From NCBI GenBank assembly GCA_046294815.1, contig JBKBOJ010000088.1:1-11108 (forward strand): a DNA stretch of 11,108 bases, in the 5' to 3' direction. The position numbers and the translations under genes are program-made. The stretch's first letter is position 1; every line of letters starts with the position of its first letter. The notes under the pieces were generated by a model. The model made no database searches. It had not been told where the DNA came from and was given only the letters and a program-made list of their open reading frames with translations. The DNA is from Pelomonas sp046294815. GTDB taxonomy: Bacteria > Pseudomonadota > Gammaproteobacteria > Burkholderiales > Burkholderiaceae_C. Below are positions 1-6,393 of this stretch, piece after piece.

Positions 1-1036
1 GGGTGCAGACCTGCAGCTTGGCGGCCGCCTCCGACGGCGTCAGCTCCGCTTCGGTCGCGCAGCGCATGCCCAGGCGCTCCAGCAGCGCGCGGTCCTTCTC
101 GGCCTGCGGGTTGCTGGTGGTGAGCAGCTTGTCGCCGTAGAACATGGAGTTGGCGCCGGCGAGGAAACAGAGCGCCTGCATGGTCTCGGGCATCTCCTCG
201 CGGCCGGCCGACAGGCGCACCATCGCACGCGGCATCGTGATGCGGGCCACCGCGATCGTGCGGACGAACTCGAGCGGGTCCAGCGGCGCGGTGCCGGCCA
301 GCGGCGTGCCTTGCACCTGCACGAGGTTGTTGATGGGCACGCTCTCGGGGTAGGGGTCGAGGTTGGCGAGTTGCACCAGCAGGCCGGCGCGCTGGCGGCG
401 CGTTTCACCCATGCCGACGATGCCGCCGGAGCAGACCTTCAGGCCCTGCTGGCGCACGCGCTCCAGCGTGTCCAGGCGGTCCTGATAGGTGCGCGTCGTG
501 ATGATTTGGCCGTAGAACTCGGGCGCGGTGTCGAGGTTGTGGTTGTAGTAGTCCAGCCCTGCGCTCTTGAGCTGCTCGGCCTGGCCGTCTTCCAGCATGC
601 CGGCCGTCAGGCAGGTCTCCAGGCCCAGCGCCTTGACCTCGGAAATCATCTGGCCGATGGCCTCCAGGTGGCGGGGCTTGGGGCTGCGCCACGCGGCGCC
701 CATGCAGAAGCGCGTCGCGCCATTGGCCTTGGCGGCGCGGGCGGCTTCGAGCACTTCTTCCAGCGGGATCAGCTTTTCGGCCTTCAGGCCGGTGTCGAAG
801 TGGGCCGACTGCGGGCAGTACTTGCAGTCCTCCTCGCAGCCGCCGGTCTTGATGGACAGCAGCGTGGACAGCTGCACCGCATTGGCGTCGAAGTGCTCGC
901 GGTGCACGGTTTGTGCGCGGAACAGCAGGTCGTTGAAGGGCAGCTCGAACAGCGCGGCCACCTCGTCCACGGTCCAGGGCTTGGCCTGGCGGCGGTCGGC
1001 GTCGGTGGTGGGGGTGAGGGTCTGGATCTGGTTCAT
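1..1036 (-). CDS. bioB: Biotin synthase BioB (3' end cut by the window edge)
   Basis: Radical-SAM enzyme that inserts sulfur into dethiobiotin, the last step of biotin synthesis, in the cytoplasm. The frame is open from the ATG at 1036 to the window edge: 345 residues with no stop. The family is usually about 320-350 residues, so only the extreme C-terminus can be missing. The SAM-cluster motif CEEDCKYC gives C67, C71 and C74. The expected [2Fe-2S] ligands are present as C111 (FCMGAAWR), C142 (TCLTAGML), C202 (VCSGGIVGMGE) and R274 (VRLSAGRE). The substrate-site stretch DYYNHNLDT (162-170) is intact. It starts 7 nt after the bioD stop with no clear Shine-Dalgarno sequence, so translation is probably coupled. 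It is the last visible gene of the minus-strand operon. Identification is very secure; the exact C-terminus is unseen. Confidence 0.97.
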   Translation of the reverse strand, partial: MNQIQTLTPTTDADRRQAKPWTVDEVAALFELPFNDLLFRAQTVHREHFDANAVQLSTLLSIKTGGCEEDCKYCPQSAHFDTGLKAEKLIPLEEVLEAARAAKANGATRFCMGAAWRSPKPRHLEAIGQMISEVKALGLETCLTAGMLEDGQAEQLKSAGLDYYNHNLDTAPEFYGQIITTRTYQDRLDTLERVRQQGLKVCSGGIVGMGETRRQRAGLLVQLANLDPYPESVPINNLVQVQGTPLAGTAPLDPLEFVRTIAVARITMPRAMVRLSAGREEMPETMQALCFLAGANSMFYGDKLLTTSNPQAEKDRALLERLGMRCATEAELTPSEAAAKLQVCT

Positions 1037-1043
1037 GCGGAGA

Positions 1044-1733
1044 TCAGTCGAGCAGGGCCGCAACGACGGCGGGGTTCAGGTGGGCCACCGCGGCAGCGGG
1101 GTCGGCCGGGGCGGGGAAGCGGGGCAGATGGCCCAGGCAAGGGGCCTGGAGCCCGGCCTGCAGAGCTTGCAGATTGTCGGTGACGTGGGGCTGACTGGCG
1201 TCCACGGTGTTGGCCATCCATGCTGCCAGCCGCAGGCCGCGGGCGCGTATCGCCTCGGCCGTCAGCAGCGCATGGTTGATGCAGCCCAGGCGCAGGCCCA
1301 CGACGAGGATGACGGGCAGGCCCAGGTCCACGGCGAGGTCGGCGGTGTCCCACGTGTCGGTGAGGGGCACGCGGAAGCCGCCGACGCCTTCGACGAGGGC
1401 GATGTCGGCCTGGGCCGCCGTCGCACGGATGGCGATGAGCAAGGCATCGCGGTCGATGCTGCGGCCTTCGAGCTTGGCGGCGATGTGCGGTGCGCAGGGC
1501 TCGCGGAACTGCAGCGGGCCGACGTCGGCATCCCGCAGACCCAGGTTCTGCGCCGCCAGCAGCGTCGCCACGTCCTCGTTGACCCAGCGGCCGTCGACGA
1601 ACGCCTGCCCGGCTGCGAGGGACTTGATCGGCGCGACATGCCGACCGCTCGCAGCGAGGGCGCGGGTCAAGGCGGCGGTGACGAAGGTCTTGCCGATCTC
1701 GGTGTCGGTGCCGGTGATGAAGAAACCCTTCAT
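1044..1733 (-). CDS. bioD: ATP-dependent dethiobiotin synthetase BioD
   Basis: Closes the ureido ring of dethiobiotin from DAPA, CO2 and ATP. The protein has 229 residues, normal for the family. The N-terminal P-loop reads GTDTEIGKT (residues 8-16). The second nucleotide/DAPA motif reads VEGVGGFRVPL, followed by a DTADLA segment. The late conserved segment LPVILVVGLRLGCINHALLTAEAI closely resembles E. coli BioD. The ATG at 1733 overlaps the bioF stop as ATGA, and an AGGAG at 1746-1742 lies 8 nt upstream, which supports this start. One oddity: the loop that is KPVASG in E. coli BioD reads KSLAAG here. The lysine is kept, but the usual proline-valine pair is changed to serine-leucine. The rest of the protein looks intact, so it is probably active. 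Confidence 0.96.
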   Translation of the reverse strand: MKGFFITGTDTEIGKTFVTAALTRALAASGRHVAPIKSLAAGQAFVDGRWVNEDVATLLAAQNLGLRDADVGPLQFREPCAPHIAAKLEGRSIDRDALLIAIRATAAQADIALVEGVGGFRVPLTDTWDTADLAVDLGLPVILVVGLRLGCINHALLTAEAIRARGLRLAAWMANTVDASQPHVTDNLQALQAGLQAPCLGHLPRFPAPADPAAAVAHLNPAVVAALLD

Positions 1734-2944
1734 GCGGCCATCTCCTGGCTCGACGCCGCCTGCTCCAGCGCGGCCAGCAGCGCGTCCACATCCGCTGCCG
1801 TGTGCGTGCCACACAGCGTGATGCGCAGCCGTGCCGTGCCCGCCGCGACCGTGGGCGGGCGGATGCCGGGCACGCGCAGGCCGGCCGCTTCCAGCGCGGC
1901 CGCCAGCGCCATCACCTCGGCATTGCCACCGACGATCAGGGGCTGGATGGGCGTGGCGGCATCGGGCAGCCGCCAACCCAGGCGCGGGTGGCGGGCGATC
2001 AGCGCCAGCAGGCCGCCGCGCAGCTGTGCCTGGCGGGCGACGAGGTTGGCGCGCCGGGCGCTGCCCAGCGGGCCCTCGATGAGCGCCAAGCTGGTCAGCA
2101 GCGCATGCTCGATGGCCGGCGGCGACGCGGTGGAGAAGATGAAGTTGCGCGCCGACTGCAGCAGATATTCGACGATGGTGGCGTGCGCCGCGACGAAGGC
2201 GCCGGCCAGGCCTGCGGCCTTGCCCAGCGTGCCCACCAGGATGAGGCGTTCGCTCGTCAGCCCGAAATGCTCCAGCGAGCCGCGGCCGCGCTGACCCAGC
2301 ACGCCGAAGCCGTGGGCGTCGTCCACGACCAGCCAGGCGTCGAACTCGTCCGCCAGCGCCAGCAGTTCTGGCAGCGGCGCGAGGTCGCCGTCCATGCTGA
2401 ACACGGCGTCCGTCACGATGAGCCTGACCTTCGCCGTGCTGGCGGCCAGCAGCGCACGCAGGCCGGCCACGTCGGCATGGCCGTAGCGCGTGACCTTGGC
2501 CTTGGCCAACCGCGCCGCATCGATCAGCGATGCGTGGTTGAGCTGCTCCGAGAAGATCTCGGTGTGCTCGTCGCCCAGTGCGGTGACGACGGCGAGGTTG
2601 GCCATGTAGCCGGTGCAAAAGCCCAGGGCGCGCGCCGCGGGGATGTGGGGCGCGTACCAGCGCGCCAGCGTGTCGGTCACGGCCTCGTGCGCGGCGCTGT
2701 GGCCGCTGACCAGCGGCGACGCGCCGGAGCCGCCGCCCCAGCGGCGCGCGCCTTCGGCAAGCGCGTCGGCGATCGCCGGCTCGGCGGCCAGGCCCAGGTA
2801 GTCGTTCGAGCAGAACATCAGCAGCTCGCGGCCGTTGACGGTTTGGCGCGGCGCGGTGCCGGTGTCGGCGGTGCGGAGTTTGCGCGTCAGGCTTTGCGCC
2901 GAGATGGCGGCGAGCTTGGCGCTCAGGTGGTCAAGCAAGGACAT
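1730..2944 (-). CDS. bioF: 8-amino-7-oxononanoate (KAPA) synthase BioF
   Basis: PLP enzyme of the alpha-oxoamine synthase family. It condenses a pimeloyl thioester with L-alanine to give KAPA, the first step of ring assembly. The protein has 404 residues; the family is usually about 380-400. Visible motifs in order are MFCSNDYLGL (43-52), GSGASPLVSG (72-81), LNHASLIDA (135-143), FSMDGD (182-187) and VVDDAHGFGVLG (206-217). The PLP-binding lysine is K242 in VGTLGKA. It overlaps bioA by 14 nt at its start and bioD by 4 nt at its end. No Shine-Dalgarno sequence is evident before the ATG at 2944, so translation probably depends on ribosomes finishing bioA. BioF is distinguished from its relatives KBL and ALAS by the neighbouring bioA and bioD. 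Confidence 0.96.
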   Translation of the reverse strand: MSLLDHLSAKLAAISAQSLTRKLRTADTGTAPRQTVNGRELLMFCSNDYLGLAAEPAIADALAEGARRWGGGSGASPLVSGHSAAHEAVTDTLARWYAPHIPAARALGFCTGYMANLAVVTALGDEHTEIFSEQLNHASLIDAARLAKAKVTRYGHADVAGLRALLAASTAKVRLIVTDAVFSMDGDLAPLPELLALADEFDAWLVVDDAHGFGVLGQRGRGSLEHFGLTSERLILVGTLGKAAGLAGAFVAAHATIVEYLLQSARNFIFSTASPPAIEHALLTSLALIEGPLGSARRANLVARQAQLRGGLLALIARHPRLGWRLPDAATPIQPLIVGGNAEVMALAAALEAAGLRVPGIRPPTVAAGTARLRITLCGTHTAADVDALLAALEQAASSQEMAA

Positions 2945-4220
2945 CGTTCAGGGTCGCCGTCACGGCCGCAGCCAGGAAGGCCGCGGTCGCGTCGTCGATC
3001 AAATAAGGGGGCATCAGGTAGACGGTGTGGCCGATCGGTCGGATCAGCAGCTCGTGTGCGCGCGCTGCGAGGTGGAAGCGCTCGGCGAAGCGGGGTGGTG
3101 CTTCAGGCACATCGAAGGCCAGGATCATGCCGCGTTGGCGCAGATGGGCCACCCGGGAGCTCAGCGGCGCAAAGGCGCCTGCCAGGCGTTCGGCCTGAGC
3201 GCGGTTGTCGTCCAACTGACCGACGTCGAAGCGGTCCAGCACCGCGTTGGCGGCGGCACAGGCCAGCGGGTTGCCGGTGTAGCTGTGCGAATGCAGGAAG
3301 CCGCGTGTGACGTCCTCGCTCCAGAAGGCCTGGAACACATCGTCCGTCGTCAGCACCAGCGACAGCGCCATCGTGCCGCCAGTGATGCCCTTGCTCAGCA
3401 GCACGAAATCCGGCCAGTCGGCCTGCGTCTGTTCCCAGGCGAAGAAGCTGCCAGTGCGGCCGCAGCCCACCGCAATCTCGTCGGCGATCAGGTGCACGCC
3501 GAACTCGCGTGTCAGTGCCCGCAGGCCCTTCAGGTACCCGGGCGAGTGCATGACCATGCCCGCCGCACCCTGCACCAGCGGCTCGACGATGACGCAGGCG
3601 ATGGTCGCGTGGCGCTCGGCCAGCAGCGTGCGCATCGCGGCCAGCGCCTCGGCCTCGTTGCCCAGGCGCGCGTCGGGCGACGCGACGATGTGGGCCCGCA
3701 TCAACAGCGGGTCGTAGGCGTCGCGGAACACCTGCACGTCGGTCACGCTCAAGGCGCCCAGCGTCTCGCCGTGGTAGCTGTTCCTGAGGCACACGAACTC
3801 GCGCTTCTCCGGCTGGCCGCGGTTCTTCCAGCTGTGAAAGCTCTGCTTCAGCGCGATCTCCACTGCGCTGGCGCCGTCGCTGCCAAAGAAGGCGTGGCCC
3901 AGCGCGCCGCCGGTACGGGCAGATAGCCGCTCGGCCAGGCGCACGGCGGGCTCGTGCGTGCAGCCGGCCAGCATCACGTGGGGCAGGGTGTCGAGCTGGC
4001 GCTTGATGGCGTCGTGCAGCGGCTTGTCGCTGTGGCCAAACAGGTTGACCCACCAGGACGAGTTGGCGTCGAAGTAGCGGCGGCCATCGGTGTCGATCAG
4101 CCAGGGGCCCTCGCCGCGCGCGATGGGCAGCGGCGGCACGGCGTCCAGCCGGGCCATTTGCGTGCAGGGGTGCCAGACGGCCGCGCGGCTGCGCGCGGCC
4201 CAGTCGGAAGAGAGTGTCAC
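2931..4220 (-). CDS. bioA: Adenosylmethionine-8-amino-7-oxononanoate aminotransferase BioA (GTG start)
   Basis: Class-III PLP aminotransferase that converts KAPA to DAPA, classically with SAM as amino donor. The protein has 429 residues, matching the family. Motifs in order: WHPCTQM (16-22), SSWWVNLFGHS (54-64), the PLP-phosphate region FFGSDGASAVEIALK (111-125), NSYHGETLG (147-155), the cofactor aspartate D247 in IADEIAVGCGRTG, the PLP lysine K277 in LLSKGITGG, and a C-terminal LIRPIGHTVYLMPPY that supplies the substrate-binding arginine region. The start is a GTG at 4220 that shares GTGA with the liuC stop. No in-frame ATG fits better, and the HPCTQM motif lies at the right distance from this GTG. 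No Shine-Dalgarno sequence is seen, so translation is presumably coupled to liuC. This is the first biotin gene of the operon, and there is no intergenic space for its own promoter. Confidence 0.96.
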   Translation of the reverse strand: MTLSSDWAARSRAAVWHPCTQMARLDAVPPLPIARGEGPWLIDTDGRRYFDANSSWWVNLFGHSDKPLHDAIKRQLDTLPHVMLAGCTHEPAVRLAERLSARTGGALGHAFFGSDGASAVEIALKQSFHSWKNRGQPEKREFVCLRNSYHGETLGALSVTDVQVFRDAYDPLLMRAHIVASPDARLGNEAEALAAMRTLLAERHATIACVIVEPLVQGAAGMVMHSPGYLKGLRALTREFGVHLIADEIAVGCGRTGSFFAWEQTQADWPDFVLLSKGITGGTMALSLVLTTDDVFQAFWSEDVTRGFLHSHSYTGNPLACAAANAVLDRFDVGQLDDNRAQAERLAGAFAPLSSRVAHLRQRGMILAFDVPEAPPRFAERFHLAARAHELLIRPIGHTVYLMPPYLIDDATAAFLAAAVTATLNDVLA

Positions 4221-4996
4221 AACCAGGGAACCGGGGTCTTGTTCAGAAAGCTCTGCACGCCGGCGCGCCCCTCGGCGCTGGCGCGGATGTCGGCGATGCG
4301 GCGGGCGGTGTCGTCGCGCAGCGCAGGGGTCAGGGGCGCATGGGCCACGTCCTTGACGAGCTGCTTGCAGGCGCGCACCGCCGCAGGGCCGTTGGCCGTG
4401 ATTGTCGCCACCAGCGCGTCCACCCGCTCATCCAGGGTCTCGGGGAGCGCCAGCTCGTGCACCAGGCCTAGGCGGTGGGCCTCGGTGGCGCTGAAGCGCT
4501 CGGCCGTCACGAAGTAGCGCCGCGAGGCCTGTTCGCCTAAAGAGCGCACCACGTAGGGGCCGATGGTGGCGGGCAGCAGGCCCAGCTTGGCCTCGCTAAG
4601 GCAAAACCCGGCCGCTTCCACCGCCACCACGATGTCGCAGCAGGCCACCAGGCCCACACCACCGGCGTACACGTCGCCGTGCACGCGCGCGATCACCGGC
4701 ACCGGGCAGCTGTAGATCGCCCACAGCATGTCGGCCAGCCGGGTGGCGTCCGCGTGGTTCTCGTCCCAGCTGTAGTTGGCAAAAGCCTGCATCCAGTTCA
4801 GGTCGGCGCCGGCGCAGAAGGCCTTTCCTGCAGCGGCCAGCACGATGGCGCGCAGTTCGGGGCGTGCGCCCAGCGAGGTGAAGGCCTCGGTCAGCTCGGC
4901 GATCAGGCCCTCGTTGAAGGCATTGCGCACCTCGGGGCGGTTCAGCGTGACGCGGGCGACGGGGCCGTCGAGCGCGATGTTCAGGGCGGTGCTCAT
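4217..4996 (-). CDS. liuC: Enoyl-CoA hydratase family protein, probably methylglutaconyl-CoA hydratase LiuC
   Basis: Crotonase-fold protein of 259 residues. Its probable role is hydration of 3-methylglutaconyl-CoA to HMG-CoA, the leucine-degradation step right after methylcrotonyl-CoA carboxylase. The CoA/oxyanion-hole motif AFCAGADLNWM covers residues 59-69, and the second oxyanion strand GDVYAGGVGL covers 107-116. A candidate catalytic glutamate, E135, lies in CLSEAKLGLLPATIGPYVV (132-150), a stretch characteristic of LiuC-type hydratases. The C-terminus ends in a typical EGRAGVQSFLNK segment. The ATG at 4996 follows the hydrolase stop by one base and has an AAGGA Shine-Dalgarno sequence 5 nt upstream (5006-5002). 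Linkage to liuB is the main reason for choosing this substrate over a general fatty-acid crotonase. The family call is secure; the substrate is inferred. Confidence 0.85.
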   Translation of the reverse strand: MSTALNIALDGPVARVTLNRPEVRNAFNEGLIAELTEAFTSLGARPELRAIVLAAAGKAFCAGADLNWMQAFANYSWDENHADATRLADMLWAIYSCPVPVIARVHGDVYAGGVGLVACCDIVVAVEAAGFCLSEAKLGLLPATIGPYVVRSLGEQASRRYFVTAERFSATEAHRLGLVHELALPETLDERVDALVATITANGPAAVRACKQLVKDVAHAPLTPALRDDTARRIADIRASAEGRAGVQSFLNKTPVPWL

Positions 4997-4997
4997 G

Positions 4998-5858
4998 TCA
5001 ATCCTTGATGTCAAAACCCTGGCGACGCAGGAAGTCGGCCACCACCGGCTGCCAGACCTGCGGGAAGCGGGTGAACAGCAGGTGGCCGTCGTCGCCGTGA
5101 GGCGGGAACTGCACGAACTCCACGGGCGCGCCGGCCTCGCGGTAGGCCTGGGCCCAGTCGCGCGGGTAACGGGCGCCGAAGTAGAGGTCGTTCTCGGTGT
5201 AGACCCACAGCGAGGGCAGGCGGGCGCTGCGGCCGTAGTCGGCGTAGACGCGCTCCAGGCGCTGCGGTGCGCAGGGGCGGCCGGGCTGGGTCTTGGGGTT
5301 GCCGCCGGCACCCCCGGCAAAGTTGATGGCCGCCACCACGCCGGGCGGGTTCTGCGCCGCCAGCGCCACCGTGGTGGCGCCGCCGAAGGACTGGCCAAGC
5401 AGCACCGTGCGATCGCTGCGCACGTCGGGCCGCTCCTTGAGCCAGGCCAGCAGGGTCAGGCCTTGCTGGGCGGCGGCGGCAAAGCCGGGCCCGTAGGTCT
5501 TGCGCTCGCAGCTGCCGCTGTCCTCCACGTCTTCGCCGCCGGTTTCGCCGTAACCGATGCGAGTGGGCAGGGCGACCAGGAAGCCGCGCTCGGCAAACCA
5601 GCGCGAGGCAGCCACGAAGCGCGCGCGGCCCAGCGCGGCGCGGCCCTCGGCATCGGGCGCGCGGCCGTGGTTGAGCAGCAGCACCGGGCGCGGCGCTGGC
5701 GTCGCATCGTCGTAGAACAACGTCACGCGGATGTTCTGCGCGAGCGTCTTGCCATAGGCGTCGCGCACCTGCACCGGCAACTCGGCCTGCTGTTCCACCA
5801 GCCGAGCCTGGGTCGGGCCGGCCAGCAGCGCCGCAGCCATCAGCCAGGCATATCTCAA
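4998..5858 (-). CDS. Exported alpha/beta hydrolase (dienelactone hydrolase-like), TTG start
   Basis: Alpha/beta-hydrolase-fold protein of 286 residues, substrate unknown. The proposed triad is S157 in the nucleophile elbow GQSFGGA, D224 in YTENDLYFG, and H259 in HGDDGHLLF. The N-terminus (MRYAWLMAAALLAGPTQA) looks like a short Sec signal peptide cut after residue 18. Two cysteines in the mature protein (C117, C196) could form a disulfide, as expected in the periplasm. The start is inferred to be the TTG at 5858: it shares TTGA with the upstream stop and has a GGGAG Shine-Dalgarno sequence 6 nt before it (5869-5865). The reading frame stays open further upstream to 6080, but that part lies inside the acetyltransferase gene and is not hydrolase-like. 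An exported enzyme inside a cytoplasmic CoA/biotin operon is unexpected. Its frame ends one base before liuC. Confidence 0.8.
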   Translation of the reverse strand: MRYAWLMAAALLAGPTQARLVEQQAELPVQVRDAYGKTLAQNIRVTLFYDDATPAPRPVLLLNHGRAPDAEGRAALGRARFVAASRWFAERGFLVALPTRIGYGETGGEDVEDSGSCERKTYGPGFAAAAQQGLTLLAWLKERPDVRSDRTVLLGQSFGGATTVALAAQNPPGVVAAINFAGGAGGNPKTQPGRPCAPQRLERVYADYGRSARLPSLWVYTENDLYFGARYPRDWAQAYREAGAPVEFVQFPPHGDDGHLLFTRFPQVWQPVVADFLRRQGFDIKD

Positions 5859-6388
5859 GACGCGCTCCCAGCGGTCAGCGGCTTGCACATCAGCACCGAT
5901 GCATAGGTCTTGCCGGCCCATTGCACGCTGCCCACCTCGCGGTAGCCGCGGCGCTGGTAGCGGGCGCGCAGCGCGGTGGCGGGCTCGGCCGTGTCCAGCG
6001 CGACCTGTGCAAAGCCCTGGGCCCGCGCCCAGGCCTCGGCCTGGTCCATCAGCCGCTGGCCCAGGCCCTGGGCGCGGCAATCGGGGTGGACCGCCAACTG
6101 CGACACGATGGCCGTGCCCGGCGTGGCGTAGAGCGGCGGCGTGGGGTCGCCGATGTCGTCCTCGCCCACGGCCTTGGGGCCGCGCACGGCGATGGTGCCC
6201 ACCAGCCGGCCATCCGGCGCCACGGCGACAAAGCCCTGCGCGCTGGCCAGGCGCTCGCGGGTCACGTCCACGCTCTGGTGGGCGGCGGTGAAGTTCCAGC
6301 CCTGGGCGACCAGCGACGCGTAGGCCGCGTGCAGCAGTGCAGTCAGCTTGTCCAGGGAGTCGTGCGGGGCGAGCACGCGTATCTGCAT
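5855..6388 (-). CDS. GNAT-family N-acetyltransferase
   Basis: Protein of 177 residues with one GNAT fold. Motif A is clear: SQLAVHPDCRAQGLGQRLMD (96-115), with the acetyl-CoA pyrophosphate-binding RAQGLG at 105-110. The following helix AEAWARAQGF and the strand VALDT fit motif B, and RYQRRGYREVG is the usual C-terminal segment. The N-terminal half (LHAAYASLVAQGWNFTAA) resembles small-molecule or amino-acid acetyltransferases, but the substrate cannot be read from the sequence. The ATG at 6388 follows the liuB stop by 5 nt with no strong Shine-Dalgarno sequence, and its stop overlaps the hydrolase start by 4 nt. It is therefore firmly part of the operon. It could acetylate a metabolite or a protein of the leucine pathway; no direct evidence supports either. 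Confidence 0.88.
   Translation of the reverse strand: MQIRVLAPHDSLDKLTALLHAAYASLVAQGWNFTAAHQSVDVTRERLASAQGFVAVAPDGRLVGTIAVRGPKAVGEDDIGDPTPPLYATPGTAIVSQLAVHPDCRAQGLGQRLMDQAEAWARAQGFAQVALDTAEPATALRARYQRRGYREVGSVQWAGKTYASVLMCKPLTAGSAS
5865..5869 (-). promoter_or_regulatory. Shine-Dalgarno GGGAG deciding the hydrolase TTG start
   Basis: Minus-strand GGGAG ends 6 nt before the TTG at 5858. Without it the choice would fall on the ATG six codons later. With it, and with the TTGA overlap, the TTG start gives a more complete signal peptide carrying a basic residue at position 2. Confidence 0.6.
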
Positions 6389-6393
6389 GGCGC

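Noticed and set aside
3447..3485. BioA motif IADEIAVGCGRTG, which differs from the commoner ATGFGRTG
   Set aside because: The cofactor aspartate and arginine are kept and the rest of the protein is intact. I regard this as lineage variation rather than a defect.
311..3926. Long plus-strand open frames across the bio genes (311-1183, 567-2294, 1802-3310, 2835-3926)
   Set aside because: All are antisense to bioB, bioD, bioF or bioA, whose motifs are unmistakable. The plus-strand products show no recognisable domain and are explained by high GC at third positions.
4998..5858. The hydrolase as a BioH-type pimeloyl-ester esterase completing the biotin pathway
   Set aside because: BioH is cytoplasmic, while this protein has a probable signal peptide. 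Its motifs are dienelactone hydrolase-like, and only its position suggests a biotin link.
4776..5906. A 376-residue plus-strand open frame
   Set aside because: It is antisense to liuC and the hydrolase, with compositionally biased sequence and no motif.
5859..6080. N-terminal extension of the hydrolase to 6080
   Set aside because: The added residues lie within the acetyltransferase coding region in another frame and have the composition of a shadow. The TTG at 5858 with its Shine-Dalgarno sequence and a signal peptide explains the start better.
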